Source: Edaphochlamys debaryana (lineage: Eukaryota; Chlorophyta; Chlorophyceae; Chlamydomonadales). From it: a DNA stretch of 64,000 nucleotides. Below, in pieces: positions 36,368 to 47,734 of this stretch (position 1 is the first letter of the stretch; each line of letters starts with the position of its first letter). Below the pieces are notes generated by a model. The model ran no database searches. It had not been told where the DNA came from and was given only the letters and a program-made list of their open reading frames with translations. Both the position numbers and the translations under genes were made by a program. Location: NCBI GenBank assembly GCA_016858145.1, contig JAEHOE010000008.1:558001-622000 (forward strand), given 5' to 3'.

Positions 36368-39300
36368 ATGTCTTTTGAGGACTTGGGTCTAGACCCGAGG
36401 CTGCTGCGCGCGCTGGGCAAGCGTGGCTTCACCAAGCCGACGCCCGTCCAGCTTCAGGCGATTCCGCGCACACTTGAGGGCAAAGATGTAGTCGCACGAG
36501 CGAGGACCGGCAGCGGCAAGACTTTGGCCTACTTGTTGCCCACGCTGCACAAAATCCTGGCGACGGAGGGCGTTCGTGGCAGCTTCAGGGCCATCATTCT
36601 AGTGCCCACACGAGAGCTATGCCAACAGGTGCGACCGGCGGCGGGGCATGCCAGCCGTCGCGAAGCGCCGCCGGGAATCGCGCTGCGCGCGCACCTGGCT
36701 AGCGACACAGGCCCTGGCGTCGCCTAGACCTGGGATTGAGACACGTCGTATCGTTCATGGGCAAGCGGGCTCACGAGCGCGCCGGCCAGAGGGGAATCAC
36801 CAAGGGGGGTGCCAGGGTGGGGGTGGATGCCCTCTCCCTTCGCACCGGTCCCCTTTGGTCCCCTACAGCAGAGGCACCTGCCAACCTCTAGCCACCCTGG
36901 CCGCTCCCCCGCAGGTGGCCCAGGAGGCCGCTGCCACGGCGCAGCACTGCGGAGCCGACATCACGGTGGGTGGGGCCGCGCGCGGGCGGGCCGGCCCCCT
37001 GGGCGGATGCAGGGGGCCGAGTCCTGGGGGAAGCAGGGATGAGCAGCCCCGGTCGCGCACCCTTGCCTGACCTCCTGCCCCTGCCTCCTGGGGCGAAGCT
37101 GCTGCCTCCGGGTCTCCAGTGCGCTCATTCGATGCCCCGCTATCAGCTCAGACCCCAGTCCCCCCGCACCTATTTCGCCAGTGTTCCCTGGGCTCAACCA
37201 GGTCTGTGCAGAGCCCATCGAGCTCCTCCCCTCCCCTGCGCCCCGCTGAACCCCCCCCCCCTCCAGGCCACGGCGCTCATAGCGGAGGGCGGGCCGCAGC
37301 TGCGGAGGGCGGTGGCCACGGCGGGGACCATCGTGGTCTCCACACCGGGTGAGGGCCGCACGGGGGCCTGGCGGGGGCCGCGCAGGGGCCTGCTGAGTGC
37401 CGCACGGGTCTTTGCGGCGCCGAGGGGCGGAGGGGCGGAGCCGAGGGGCGAGGGGGCGGAGCCCGCTAAGCCTCAGCGGCTGCTGGGGGTATGGCAGCGT
37501 GGCCGCTCGGGCGAGGCCTGGGCGCCGACAAGCCGGCAGGCGCACTGCGGACGGGCCTGGCCCCAGGGCCGGGCAGCGGGCACTGGGAACTGAGAAGCGT
37601 TGCTGGGTCTCAAGAGGGCCGGGTGGCGCAGGCTTCCCCGTGAGGCTGCCCTGTCGCTGCCGTGCCCAAGTTTCCTTGCCTACCTGGCTAACCCACCCGG
37701 GCTCCTTTCCGCCCGACCTCTCCTGCTCCAGGCAAGATCGCGGCCGCCCTGCGCGAGGGTCTGCTGCCCCCCTCGGCCCTGTCCTCCCGCCTCGGGGTGC
37801 TGGTGCTGGACGAGGCGGACCTGCTGCTGTCGTACGGGTGCGTGTGCTGGTGCTGTCGTACAGGGGAGCGCGCTGGGGAGGGGCGGACCGGCGCGGGTGG
37901 GGCGCCGGGCGTGAGCAGCTCTCGGGCGGAGAAGGCCGGTAGGGTCTAACGGCAGGAGGGGATGTGAGCTGCAGGCGCGGGCTTGAGCCGTTTAGGGGTG
38001 CCGGGTCCGACCGAAGCATGCATGTGCCGGGCTCTAGTTGAACTTGTGGAGGCTTGCCACTGGACGGCAGTCGGACTGGTTCTGGCGGCCGCCATTACTA
38101 ACCTGGATCCTGGATCCCCCCCTCCATGCCAGGTACGAGGAGGACCTGCAGCTGCTGGCACCGCAGGTGGGGGCAGGGGCCGGCAGGGGCTTGTGAAGCG
38201 CAGGGGGGCACGAAGCAGGGTGGAGGCGGGGGTTTGGCGCAGGGCCTCAGGGATGGGTTGGGGCACGAGGCAGGAGGAGGCTGGGAGGCACGCGTGGAAG
38301 GGCAGCGGGGCCTGAGGTCCTGAGCGAGCGGGGCCACCAAGCAGGATGGCAGGGCCGACAGCGCCTCGCGGGGGACGTAAGGGCTCACAGGCAAGGGCGA
38401 GCGCATGGGGGAGCGGCGGGGTCTGGGTTGGTCGGGTCGCCGCTGCTGCCCTCGCGCTGGACGGGCAGCCGCCTCCGCCCCCCTCAGGCTGCAAGCTGGG
38501 ACACAGTCTTAGCATCATCACCCACCCCTCCTGCCCCCTCCCTCCCCTTTTCCCTTCCTTCCCTCCCCCATGCCCCCCCAGATCCCCCGCTCCTGCCAGT
38601 GCGTCCTCATGTCCGCCACCGTGTCCGCTGACGTGGAGCGACTGACTAAGCTGGTGCTGCACAACCCCCTCACACTCAACCTGGCGGGGGGGGCGGGGGA
38701 GGGAGGGGCGGAGGGCGCCGAGGGCGCGGAGGCGCGCGACGGCTCGGGCCTGGCCTCGGGCTCGGGCGTGTCGTCGTCCATACAGCACTTCTACATCCAG
38801 GTAGGCGGAAGTGGGCTCGTGGACAGGGCAGGGCAGGGGTTACCAGGGGCTGCTAGGGTGCAGGTGGTGTGCCGTGGGGTGCAGGCACAGCCCCACTTGG
38901 CATGCCGCCCCCCCACAAACAACCCACTAGACCGTGCTCGTCCTGTCGACAACCCCTCAGCGCTTCCGCACACGCTTTTCCCGCTTCCCCTCTCCCCTCC
39001 CTCCCCCCACCCCAGACCCCCAAGGAGGACAAGCTGCTTCAGGTCATGGCCCTGCTGCGCCTGGGCCTGGTCCGCAAGAAGGCGCTCATCTTCGTCAACT
39101 CGGTCGACAGCGGCGTGCGACTGCGCCTCTTCCTGGAGGCGTTCGGCGTGCGGCCCGCGCTGCTGAACGCCGAGCTTCCGCTCAACTCGCGATCGCACAT
39201 CCTGGCTTCTTTCAACAAGGGCTTGTTCGATTACCTGATCGCGACGGACGACGTGTACGCGCCGAGCCACGACGCGGCGAAGGGGAAGGGCGGGAAGAGG

Positions 39301-41173
39301 GGGCGCAAGGGCAAGGGCGGCGAGGAGGGCGGGGCCGCGGGCGGCGGCGCGCGCAAGGACGCGGAGTTCGGTGTGACGCGCGGCATTGACTTCAAGGGCG
39401 TGCGCACCGTGGTCAACTACGACCCGCCGTCCAGCCTGCAGGGCTACGTGCACCGAGTGGGGCGCACGGGTGAGGCTTCTGCCAGAGGGGGGCCTGCTTG
39501 GGCTGGGCTGGGCAGGAAGGGCGAAGGGAGTCGAGTGGGAGGAGGAGAGGTGTGGGTGTTGGGGCTGGGCGTGAGGCCTGGGCTGGCGGATTCGAGCTGT
39601 TGCCGCTCGGCCCACGCGTGTCTCACCCTCACCGCCCCCCACCCGCGTCCCGCCCCCCTGCAGGCCGCGCGGGCGAGGCCGGCACCGCCATCTCGCTCTT
39701 CACGCCCGGGGACCTGGGCTTTCAGGAGAAGCTGGCGGCCTCCCTGGGGGAGGCGCGGCGGGGGCGCAGGGGCGAGGCGGCGCGGGAGCCGGGCTTCCGA
39801 GCGGAGGGCGAGGACGAGGACGATTCGGAGGACGAGGAGGGGGCGGAGGGCAGCGAGGACGGGGAGGAGGAGCAGGGCCGGAGAAAGGGCGGCGCGCTGC
39901 GGCCGTTCGGGCGGCTCAGCAAGGCGCAGGTGGGCTGGGGCACGGTTGGGGCCGCGGTCGGGAGGAGGGGCTCGGGCCGCCTGTAGCCTGTGCTATGACG
40001 GAGCTTTTGGACTTGCACGACGGGGCTCGTGTCATCGGTCTGCAGCCAGTTTGCTTCCGTGCTTCACGGTTTCGCCATGCCTCCCCGCCGCCCCCCCCCC
40101 AGGTGGAGGCTCTGCGCTACCGCGGTGAGGACGTGGCTCGCGGCATCACGCGGGCGGTGGTCAAGGAGGCGCGCGCCAAGGAGCTAAAGAACGAGCTGCT
40201 CAACAGGTGGGGTGGGGGCACGGGCGGGCCATGGGGGCGGGGGGGAGGCCACACGGGTGCTGGGCCCCGACCGGGGTTCCCACACGGCCTCAGCGTACGC
40301 AGGGATCGCACTGCACCCGGCAGGCCCCTTCCCTGTGGCATCTCGCCGTTGCCCCACATACCCCTCGCCCACGCTACCCCCTACGACTCCTCCCAATGTC
40401 CCAAACCCCCTCCCTCCTCTCACCCCTCCCTCCCCGCACACCCCCTCCCCCTCCCCCTCCTCCTCGCCCCCCCAGCGAGCGGCTCAAGGAGTACTTTGAG
40501 GACCACGCCGCGGAGAAGGTGCTGCTGCGCCACGACAAGCCCCTGGCCTCGGCGCCCGCCGCCTCGCACCTGAAGCACCTGCCCGCATACCTCAAGGACC
40601 CCTCCCTCATCACGCAGCGCTCCGAAACCGGCTCGGGCCGCGGCCACAAGGGCCAGATGAGCGCCGCCAAGAAGCGGCGGCTCAACGCCGGCATGGCCAA
40701 GGGGCCCTCGGGCGACCCGCTCAAGGCGGCGGGGACGGGCGGCAGCGTGTTCCTGCGGTGAGGAAAGGGGTGGGGAGGAGGGCGGAGGGGAGATTGAAGT
40801 GGGGGGGTAGAAGGGGCAGGCTGGCAGAGCGGGAGCCGGGCCAGCATGTTTGCGTAGCTGTACGTTTCTGCGCAAGCGGGCCGGCAAGCATGGCCCGCAG
40901 CATGCCCGCCGCCTCGCCTACCCCGTATGCCCTTATGAGTCTGCGCCCCACGCCCTTATCCTGTCCCTCCCCTCCCTCCTCTCCCTCCCTTCCCGCCCTT
41001 TCCTCCCCCCTCCCCCCAGCGCCCCCAAGAAGGGCGAGAGCCACCTGAACGAGGAGCTGACCGACATGGAGAAGCGGGCCATGGAGGCGGCCAAGCGGGA
41101 GGCCAAGAAGCGCAAGAAGCTCGAGGGGCCGGCGGTGGTGCCCAAGTTCAACGTGCGCAAGCGGCGGAGGTAG
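36368..41173 (+). CDS. DDX56: DEAD-box RNA helicase DDX56/Dbp9 (60S ribosome assembly)
   Basis: Eleven exons: 36368-36628, 36915-36965, 37267-37348, 37732-37837, 38133-38166, 38582-38800, 39016-39469, 39664-39929, 40103-40206, 40476-40757, 41020-41173; 670 aa, phases close. A nucleolar helicase for early large-subunit pre-rRNA processing (family knowledge). Motifs in order: Q motif ([11 protein letters not shown]), [10 protein letters not shown] (I), PTRELCQQ (Ia), VSTPG (Ib), [12 protein letters not shown] (II), [10 protein letters not shown] (III), ALIFVNSV (IV), [18 protein letters not shown] (V) and [12 protein letters not shown] (VI). The insert between ATDD and GVTRGIDF, here Lys/Gly-rich, is characteristic of DDX56/Dbp9. 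A Glu/Asp-rich linker and a basic tail (KFNVRKRRR) follow. The last exon exists as a second copy at 45688-45841. Confidence 0.96.
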
Positions 41174-42258
41174 CGGCCGGCGCGGGAGGCTGGGCGGGGT
41201 GCTGGGTGCGTTGGTGGGAGGAGAGGCGGTGCGGAAAGAGGTGGGGAGGGCGGAGGGTGGCTGCAGGATGGAGGGGCTCGGGCTTGGCGCAAGGAGGAGG
41301 CGTTCGAGCCAAGCAGATGCACGCCGGGATGCAGTGTGTGGAGCGCCTGTAATGAAGTGCTTGCTCGACTCTTGCATGCAGTCAGCCGGCTGCAGGTGAG
41401 GCCGTCAGCACCCCCTTTGCTCAGGCCACTGCTCAGCCCTTGATCGAACTTTGAATTAGTCTGGCACGGGCTGCTGGCTGTTACAGGACCGGAAGCTGTT
41501 GGGGACAGTGGAGCAGGAGGGGTAGAGCGGACCGGCAACCCTCCTGGGACACGCGGGGACTCCTCGGCCTCGGCCTACGGGGGTGAACGTGCTGGGGAAG
41601 GGTGGGGACCGCTGCAAAGCCGTCAAAGTTAGGGGGAAGGGGACACGGGAGTTCAGCTGCCGTGCACCCAGCTGGGGTCCCTCATTGTTACCACCGAGGA
41701 CTGCAGAGCAGCGAGCGAGAGCGACGGAGCAATGTGCGCGTGTGTTTGGAGGGGAGCGGGGAAGAGATCCACCCGGGCCGGTCGCTGCTCTGCGTCCTGT
41801 GTGATCAAGGAGCTGTCCTCCGCTGGGCTGGCGTCAGGCCCCCAGGGCCAGGGCCTGGCCAGGGCGCATCCATCTGGGCGCCTGGAGGGACCAAGCCCTG
41901 AGAGCATTCATTGGTATAGTCTGAGAGATGGAAAGGCGAATGAGGGGCGGCGTGTTTGTCTCGCGCAAGCAAGCCGAGCGCGCGTTGTCGACCGACAAGC
42001 CCTCACGCCGCAGCCGTAAGACAGTGGCATATAGCTGAGTGTGTGCTGCTAGCTGGTCGGGGCCGCACGGACACACTGCAACCGCGCGGCGTGCTCGAAC
42101 CCGAGTCCGCGCTACTGCCGGATGGGCTTACGCATGCGGCTCTGTGCGGCCGATACAAAGCCCCTTGCCGCTCCACGACTGCGTATACTCTCCTCGCTGC
42201 TCTCAGTACACAGAGCTCCCAAAGCCCTACGCTTTTGCGACACACTCACCAACTCAAC
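41174..42258. other. Intergenic: DDX56 3' flank and kinase 1 promoter
   Basis: Contains a TGTAA at 41348. From about 41,700 it aligns with the region upstream of kinase 2 (48,180-48,743), including a conserved tract with GAGAGCATTCA and GTATAGTCTGAGAGATGG about 340 nt before both start codons. That conservation suggests shared 5'UTR/promoter sequence. Confidence 0.6.
41348..41352 (+). terminator. TGTAA poly(A)-type signal after DDX56
   Basis: TGTAA 175 nt after the DDX56 stop. The duplicated block has a TGTAA in the matching place (46044). Confidence 0.55.
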
Positions 42259-44226
42259 ATGCCCTGCTGCGCCTCCGCCCAGTGCTCGACCAAGAGGGCT
42301 TCCCTAGAAAATGCCCTTGATACTGCGATCAACACCAGCGCCGCGTTCATGGCGCTGCCCGTCGTCGGCTTGCGCATGATGTTGCGCGCCCTGGCCGCTG
42401 GCGCTTGCGACGAGGCTTCCGCCGTCGAGCCCAGCAGCATTGCTTCTTGTCAGCGGCATCCTTGGCAACCCGCTGCCAAGCCTGCACACGGCAGCAACCA
42501 GGCCGACATCACCCCGGCCGCCCCATCCCTTGATGTCGACGGCCCTGCCAGCGCCCCAGCTCAGACGGTACGTGCCGCGACTTCGCTTTTTACGGGCGGT
42601 ATATGCTACCCGGCGTGTGCCAGCCCTATCCAGCCATCTACCCTCTCCTGCACTCCCCCTTGTGGCGCATCCCTTCACCCACCTTCACCCCCACCCTCCC
42701 TCCCGCCGCCCCTCATCTTGCCAACAGGCCTCCAGCTGCGGCTCTCCCCGCGGCTCGCTTCCCGGTGACAGCTCAGCTGCCGGAACAAGCTCCGATGATA
42801 GCGGCTGCGAGAAGGAGCACGAGGTGAGCTCGGGTACGCACAGCACGGGATAGAGTCAGCAGGTTTGTGCCGAGTCGTCCACGGCTCCCAAACGCTGAGC
42901 ACCCCTCTGCACGGCTGTGCTGCATGTCAGTCCCACCTCCATCATACGGAACACTCGTGCCCTTTACCCACGCTTTCCTTTCCTCCCTCCCTTCCCTACC
43001 TCTCAGGCCCCCCTTGACTGCTTCGCCTTCCTCGCCCTGCACGGCCTGGAGCTCTTCCAGCAAACCAAGATCCTGGGCAGCGGGGCCTTCGGGGTGGTGT
43101 CGGAGGGCACCGTGCAACTGCCCGACGGAACGCTCTACCGCTGCGCCCGCAAGCTCTACAAGAGCACCAAGGCCCGGCCCGCCCGCCCTGCGTTTCGGGC
43201 GGAGGTGGCGGCGATGCAACGAGTCCAGGGCTGCCCCGGGGCGGTGCAGCTGCTCGCCCACTCGGTGTCCCCCCGCTGCTGCATCCTAATGGAGCTGGCG
43301 GAGCTGGGCACCCTGCAGGACGAGCTGGTGAGGCGGGGACGGGAGGGCACGGACGGAACAGGCCAGGGGACCTGGGAGAGGTAATGGTTTGGGTCAGGAC
43401 CAGCCGAGGTAGTGTGGTGCCTGTGGTCTGACCTTGTCGACGGCCCTCACTCTCATTCCTCACTCACGGTTCTCCCGCCCCCGCCCCCTTTCCTTGCCTG
43501 CCCTTACCCTCAGGAACTTGCCAGGCCGCACTTCAACGATACCAGGATGATGCTGCCCGAGTGCAGCATCCGCCAGATTGCCACGGCCGTCCTCGAGGTG
43601 TTCTCCGTCCTGCACTCCAAGGGCGTGGGGTACTTTGACCTCAAGCCGGCGAACGTGCTGCTTCAGGAGGACCGAGTCGTGCAGGGAGGTGAGCGAAGGG
43701 AGGCGGAGGGAGGCAGAGGGAGGTAGAGGAGAGGGGTAGGGAGGAAGGGAAAGGCCTCGTGATGAGCGAGAATGCACGGGCGGCTCGGCAGCTGACCTAC
43801 CGATACCCTCGTGCATGGCCTGGCGCCTGACCCCTCCTTGCCCTCCTTGCCCCCCATGTTCCCATCCCAGACCTCGGCGCCTGCTCGGGTCGGAGCCGCG
43901 CCACCGGTCACTTCCCCATCATCGGCACCTACGGCTGGCTCGCGCCCGAGGTGTCTGCGGCCTTCAAGGATACGGCTCTGGCGCACCACATCACCCCGGC
44001 GGCGGACATGTACTCTCTGGGCCTGCTGCTCGCCAACTGCGCCGCCTTCTACAGACGGCCCACACAGCTATATCTGTACCAGCGGGGCACGGACGCCTTG
44101 CCAAGCTATGTGTCAAGTAGCTTGGGTGCCTTGATAACGGACTTGCTCGCTCAAGACCCCAAGAAGCGACCTACCCCTCAGTTGGCGCGTCAATACGCCT
44201 TCTTCACCGGAGCGGCGGCGGACTGA
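42259..44226 (+). CDS. Atypical protein kinase 1 (HRD to YFD, DFG to DLG)
   Basis: Five exons: 42259-42567, 42728-42823, 43007-43327, 43514-43688, 43871-44226; 418 aa. Kinase fold with the P-loop ILGSGAFGVV (157-166), a Lys at 184 in CARKLY as the likely VAIK lysine, and MELAELGTL as hinge. The catalytic loop is GVGYFDLKPANVLL: the HRD His-Arg become Tyr-Phe while Asp284, Lys286 and Asn289 remain. The DFG position reads DLG (301-303). The APE motif is intact (GWLAPEV), followed by an ADMYSLGLLL helix and PKKRPTPQLA. The first 135 residues are Cys/Ser-rich with a short hydrophobic stretch (AAFMALPVVGLRMMLRALAAG) and no known domain. Family not recognised. The key Asp/Lys/Asn residues are kept, so activity is possible; substrate unknown. 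Same exon structure as kinase 2. Confidence 0.85.
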
Positions 44227-45687
44227 GCAGGAGATCAAGCCATACCTTTGACACCTTACCTTAGTAGACGGACGCCGACGCGGCTCAGGGCTTCCGTCCC
44301 GACGCATGTGGAACGGACCTACACCGCCTCCTGCCTTCACCCCGGCAGTCCTGGCACCAACGGCGTCAGCGACTGCTTGCTTGGCCCCATCCCACCCATG
44401 GCCCTCGAGGCTGGGCACCATCTCCAATCGGCCTACTTAGGCCTGTGACTTCCGCCCGGCTACGGCCACCCAATAAGGAGCTCCTAGAACATGGCTGGAG
44501 GGGTAGCCTATGCCTCCAAGGCCCTGTTGGATGCGCGTAAATGGCCGCGGGCGCTACGGCTGCTGTAGATCTGAGCCTGACTGAGCGCTGACTGCGTGAT
44601 TGTGTGGTGACCTAGTCGAACGCAAGTGCGGTTTGCATGGCTTGTGGCTGCCTGGAGACGGCCCGTGTTATGCGGTCACTGCTGTGTGGTCAGGTGGATT
44701 GGGCGTGACACGGTTTGTGGACCGCGCTGCTTGCAGCTTGCACTTAGGGTTGGTTAGGGTGGAGTACTTGACTTTGGCTTGTGTTGCTGGTTTGAGCTGG
44801 CACAGGTTTGCGTAGCTGGCACAGGTTTGCGTAGCCTAGATGGCCTTTCAGGGATGGGTGCGGAGGCGTTGGACACCGCTTTGGGCTACACCATGGCACT
44901 ATTCTGGGCGCTTAGATAGACAGTGCCTTCGGGTTCCCCTGGGTACTCAACCTAGCAGCGTGGCCCGTATTTGTCGGCCCCGGGCGTTGCGCGTCGTGGT
45001 GGTGGGAAGCGGCCACCTAAGTCGAGTTGCCGTGTTGGAGCGCACGCACTGTAAGCGGTTACGGTTGCTGCCGCTGAGACCCTCGCGCCCCACCGCTTGT
45101 GCCTGAGCTGCATACGAGCTGAGACTCACGGGTGGCCTGCCGGGGCAGCGAGTCAGTGACACGCATGCTGCGAAGCGTTGCGAGGGCGGGCGGAGGCGGT
45201 GGGCATAGCCCGAGGGATCGGCCGGAGGGAGGGGCAGACGCCGGCACGCACGTGGGCCAAGACTGCAGGCTGCAGCATGGCCTAGCGCGGGTGGCAGGGC
45301 GTTGATGCCGGTGACCCAGACCCAGCCTCGCTTCCCTGCGTCCCCGCGCCCCCGCATCGGCACTGCTGGCAGAGCGCCATCGTCGGCCATGAGCGCCCCG
45401 TCTGCCAGGGCCCATGGGGCCATGGGCCCTGGCCAGCGTCTGGTTGCTGCCCGCTGGTGCTGCTGAAACACGCACGGCAGTGCCGGCATCTTCCTGGCTG
45501 CCACCCAGAACACCACCCTCGGCTGCGAAGCTAGCCCGCAACCTTCTGGAATCGGAGCCCGAACACCCGCCTGAGACCCCAGATCCTTCTGGGTAGCTGG
45601 GTAGGGGGGCACGTGAGCCCGCGCCCCAAGCGCTCACCCTCCCTCGCCCCCATCCCGCCCCGTCCCTCTCCCTTCCCCTCCCCCCAG
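44227..45687. other. Kinase 1 3' flank and junction between duplicated blocks
   Basis: About 44,570-45,300 aligns with the 3' flank of kinase 2 (51,060-51,690). It includes a 20-bp tandem repeat (AGCTGGCACAGGTTTGCGT, about 44,798-44,836) and a TGTAA at 45050 matched by one at 51423. The remaining 45,300-45,687 leads into the duplicated helicase exon. No gene seen. Confidence 0.55.
45050..45054 (+). terminator. TGTAA in kinase 1 3' flank
   Basis: TGTAA about 825 nt after the stop, at the same place as one after kinase 2 (51423-51427). Conservation between copies supports a real signal, though the distance is long. Confidence 0.35.
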
Positions 45688-45841
45688 CGCCCCCAAGAAG
45701 GGCGAGAGCCACCTGAACGAGGAGCTGACCGACATGGAGAAGCGGGCCGTGGAGGCGGCCAAGCGGGAGGCCAAGAAGCGCAGGAAGCTCGAGGGGCCGG
45801 CGGTGGTGCCCAAGTTCAACGTGCGCAAGCGGCGGAGGTAG
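45688..45841 (+). pseudogene. Orphan second copy of the DDX56 terminal exon
   Basis: 154 nt with acceptor CCCCCCAG, the same phase and a TAG stop in the same place as DDX56 exon 11 (41020-41173). Only two nucleotide differences are seen, giving Met-to-Val and Lys-to-Arg. No other helicase exon accompanies it. The flanking intron and 3' sequence have diverged far more, with indels. It is either a recently converted remnant or an alternative terminal exon that could be spliced from DDX56 exon 10 across kinase 1. Confidence 0.85.
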
Positions 45842-46780
45842 CGGCCGGCGAACGTGGCGTCGTGGTGGGGATGTAAGGGAGGCGGCGTGGAAAGACGTGG
45901 GGAGGGCGGAAGGTGAGGAACGGCAGGTTGCGGACTGGGTGCTGTTGGGCGCTGGTGGCTGGCGAAGGGGCTCGGGCTTGGCGCAGGGAGGATGCGTCTG
46001 AGCCAAGCAGCCGCACGTGGTGACGCTGTGTGTGACGAGCAGATGTAATAGCGTGCTGGACCCTGGCCTGCAGATATAGCGTGCAGTCAGTGCGTGGCTG
46101 CAGGGAAGGCCTTCAACCCCTCTGGCTCTGAATCAGTCGAGCGGACCTACACACGCGCGGGCAGGGGCCTCAAGCCACAGGAGTCAGCTCCGCTCGGCCT
46201 TACAGCAGGTAGAACCAGGCTGCAGGCCCTAATCCGCAGCCGAGGCAACGTCCGGGCCCCCGTCCTCGTCCCTGCAGCGGTGCTCTTGACGCACGTTCAC
46301 GGCGCTCCACATGTATTCCGCGGCCTCCACCCTACCTCCGTATCCACAACACCCCAGCCCTCTGGGGTGTCCCTCTAGCCCTCTGGCCCCCTCACCACTG
46401 CTCCGCAGTAGGCACTCCCTCCGGCCCTCTGACCCTGCCCATGCCCATGCCCCAAACTCCGGACGGCAGAAGCCGCAACGCCGCGACGGACACTGCAAGG
46501 AGGGTAGGCAACCAAGCAGGGCGGCAGCGAAGGCGCGGGGCTTGAAGCGCATGAATGCAGGGGCATCAGGGCAGGGCGGCGAAGCGTCCCAGCCCTTCTG
46601 GCCGTGCCACGCATGGCGACATACGGGAGGAGGCCCACCGAGTTACGCAGACCTGATGCCGCACAGGCTGCAGCACGTTGAACGTCCCAGGCCTCCCACC
46701 CTCCCATCGTGCATTGCGCTCCTTGCCCGTGTCCCACCTGTGCCTGGGCACATGGTGGTTGAGCGGATCCAGCGGCCACC
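45842..46780. other. Flank of the orphan helicase exon
   Basis: 45,842-46,120 aligns with the DDX56 3' flank and carries a TGTAA at 46044. The rest (46,120-46,780) has no match in block A and no recognised gene. Confidence 0.5.
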
Positions 46781-47734
46781 TTAGCCGGCAAGGTCCTGCA
46801 CGGGGCACAGCCAGAAGGAAGAGGAGGAGTTGGACGCACGCCCAGTAACTTGAGTAGACAACTTGAGTCGCGCACGCAAGCATGCTACCCCAACCCACGC
46901 TTACCGGCGCTTACCGGCGGCCGGCAACGCTTCTCAAGCTGCACCTTCCAGCGCCCCCGCCACAGGCTACTGCTGGCCGCCGGGAGCTCCCGCCCCCACG
47001 CGAGCTCGAACTGCTCGTCCAGGGCTGACATGGCGCCGGTCAGCTCCTTGAGCCGCTCTCCCACCTTCTGCAGGTGCAGGGGGTGGATGGATGAAAGGCA
47101 GGAAGGTCATTGAGCTTCAGCTGAGGAAACTGCAGAACAGAAACATGTATGGCACCAACCCAGCTCAGTTCCCCTTCTACGCCCTGTGTCCGTCCAGCCC
47201 GCTCACCAGGGACTCGTGGTCGTCAACCCGCTCCATGCGCTGAGGGGAGGAGCTGGCCAAGACGTACGGCACTGGTTAGGGCAGTGTGGGAACAGGATCG
47301 GGGGACGGCTGCAGGTTGCGCTGAAGACGGGTCCATAGGGGTGGGCTGCGGACCGCAGACGGCGTCAGCGTTGGACTGAGCAAGGCATTGGGAACCCTGC
47401 TAGAGCAAGTTCACCCTCCCCAGTCACTTCGGCGCCCCTTGCGCGCGGAGGATGTTTGCCAGGAGCACCGCCCTCCTGGAACCCCGCCCCACACCATGCC
47501 CTTTAGCTGCGTGCAAGGGACTGTGCTTGAGCCCGGCTGCAGCCCCCAAACATTCCCAGCAGCGAGTGCACCTTCAGCAGCGCCGCCTGCCCCCATGGTC
47601 AGGAATAGCGCGCTCAGCGCACCCCAGCAGCTCATCAGCAGCACGCAGGTGGATAACGAAGCCCTGCAGTTGGCTGCGAGAGCTTGGGCCTCGTTGACCG
47701 CCTGGGTGCTGCTAATGAGCTGCTTGGGGGTGCA
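46781..47734 (-). CDS. Small helical protein gene, unknown function (5' end not resolved)
   Basis: Exons read from splice signals: 47734-47645 (tentative), 47239-47207, 47067-46915, 46795-46781; all phase 0. The last two introns have good donors (CTG|GTGAGC, CCG|GTAAGC), and the final acceptor follows a long C/T tract (CTCCTCCTCTTCC...GTGCAG), leading to four codons and TAA. The product is short, charged and helix-forming, e.g. RMERVDDHESL, KVGERLKELTGAMSALDEQF, ELAWGREL, ending KVQLEKRCRPPDLAG. No family recognised. The first exon or start codon could not be fixed; in-frame open sequence extends upstream to an ATG at 48208 but lacks a good junction. It lies only in block B, so it was inserted there or lost from block A. 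The gene could be a relic. Confidence 0.4.

Larger units (their letters stand above)
41020..45300 (+). repeat. Tandem segmental duplication, block A (DDX56 last exon + kinase 1 + 3' flank)
   Basis: Block A matches block B in the same order: the 154-nt helicase exon, its 3' flank with a TGTAA, a kinase upstream region (from about 41,700), the five kinase exons, and about 1 kb of kinase 3' flank (matches near 44,570, 44,840, 45,050 and 45,160). Boundaries are approximate, read by eye. Confidence 0.85.

Noticed and set aside
38869..40128. A 419-aa open frame on the plus strand
   Set aside because: Part of it is DDX56 exon 7; the rest reads through an intron and a wrong frame. The spliced model with helicase motifs replaces it.
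44745..44760. Telomere-like TTAGGGTTGGTTAGGG
   Set aside because: Only two interrupted units, and green algal telomeres are usually TTTAGGG; chance is sufficient.
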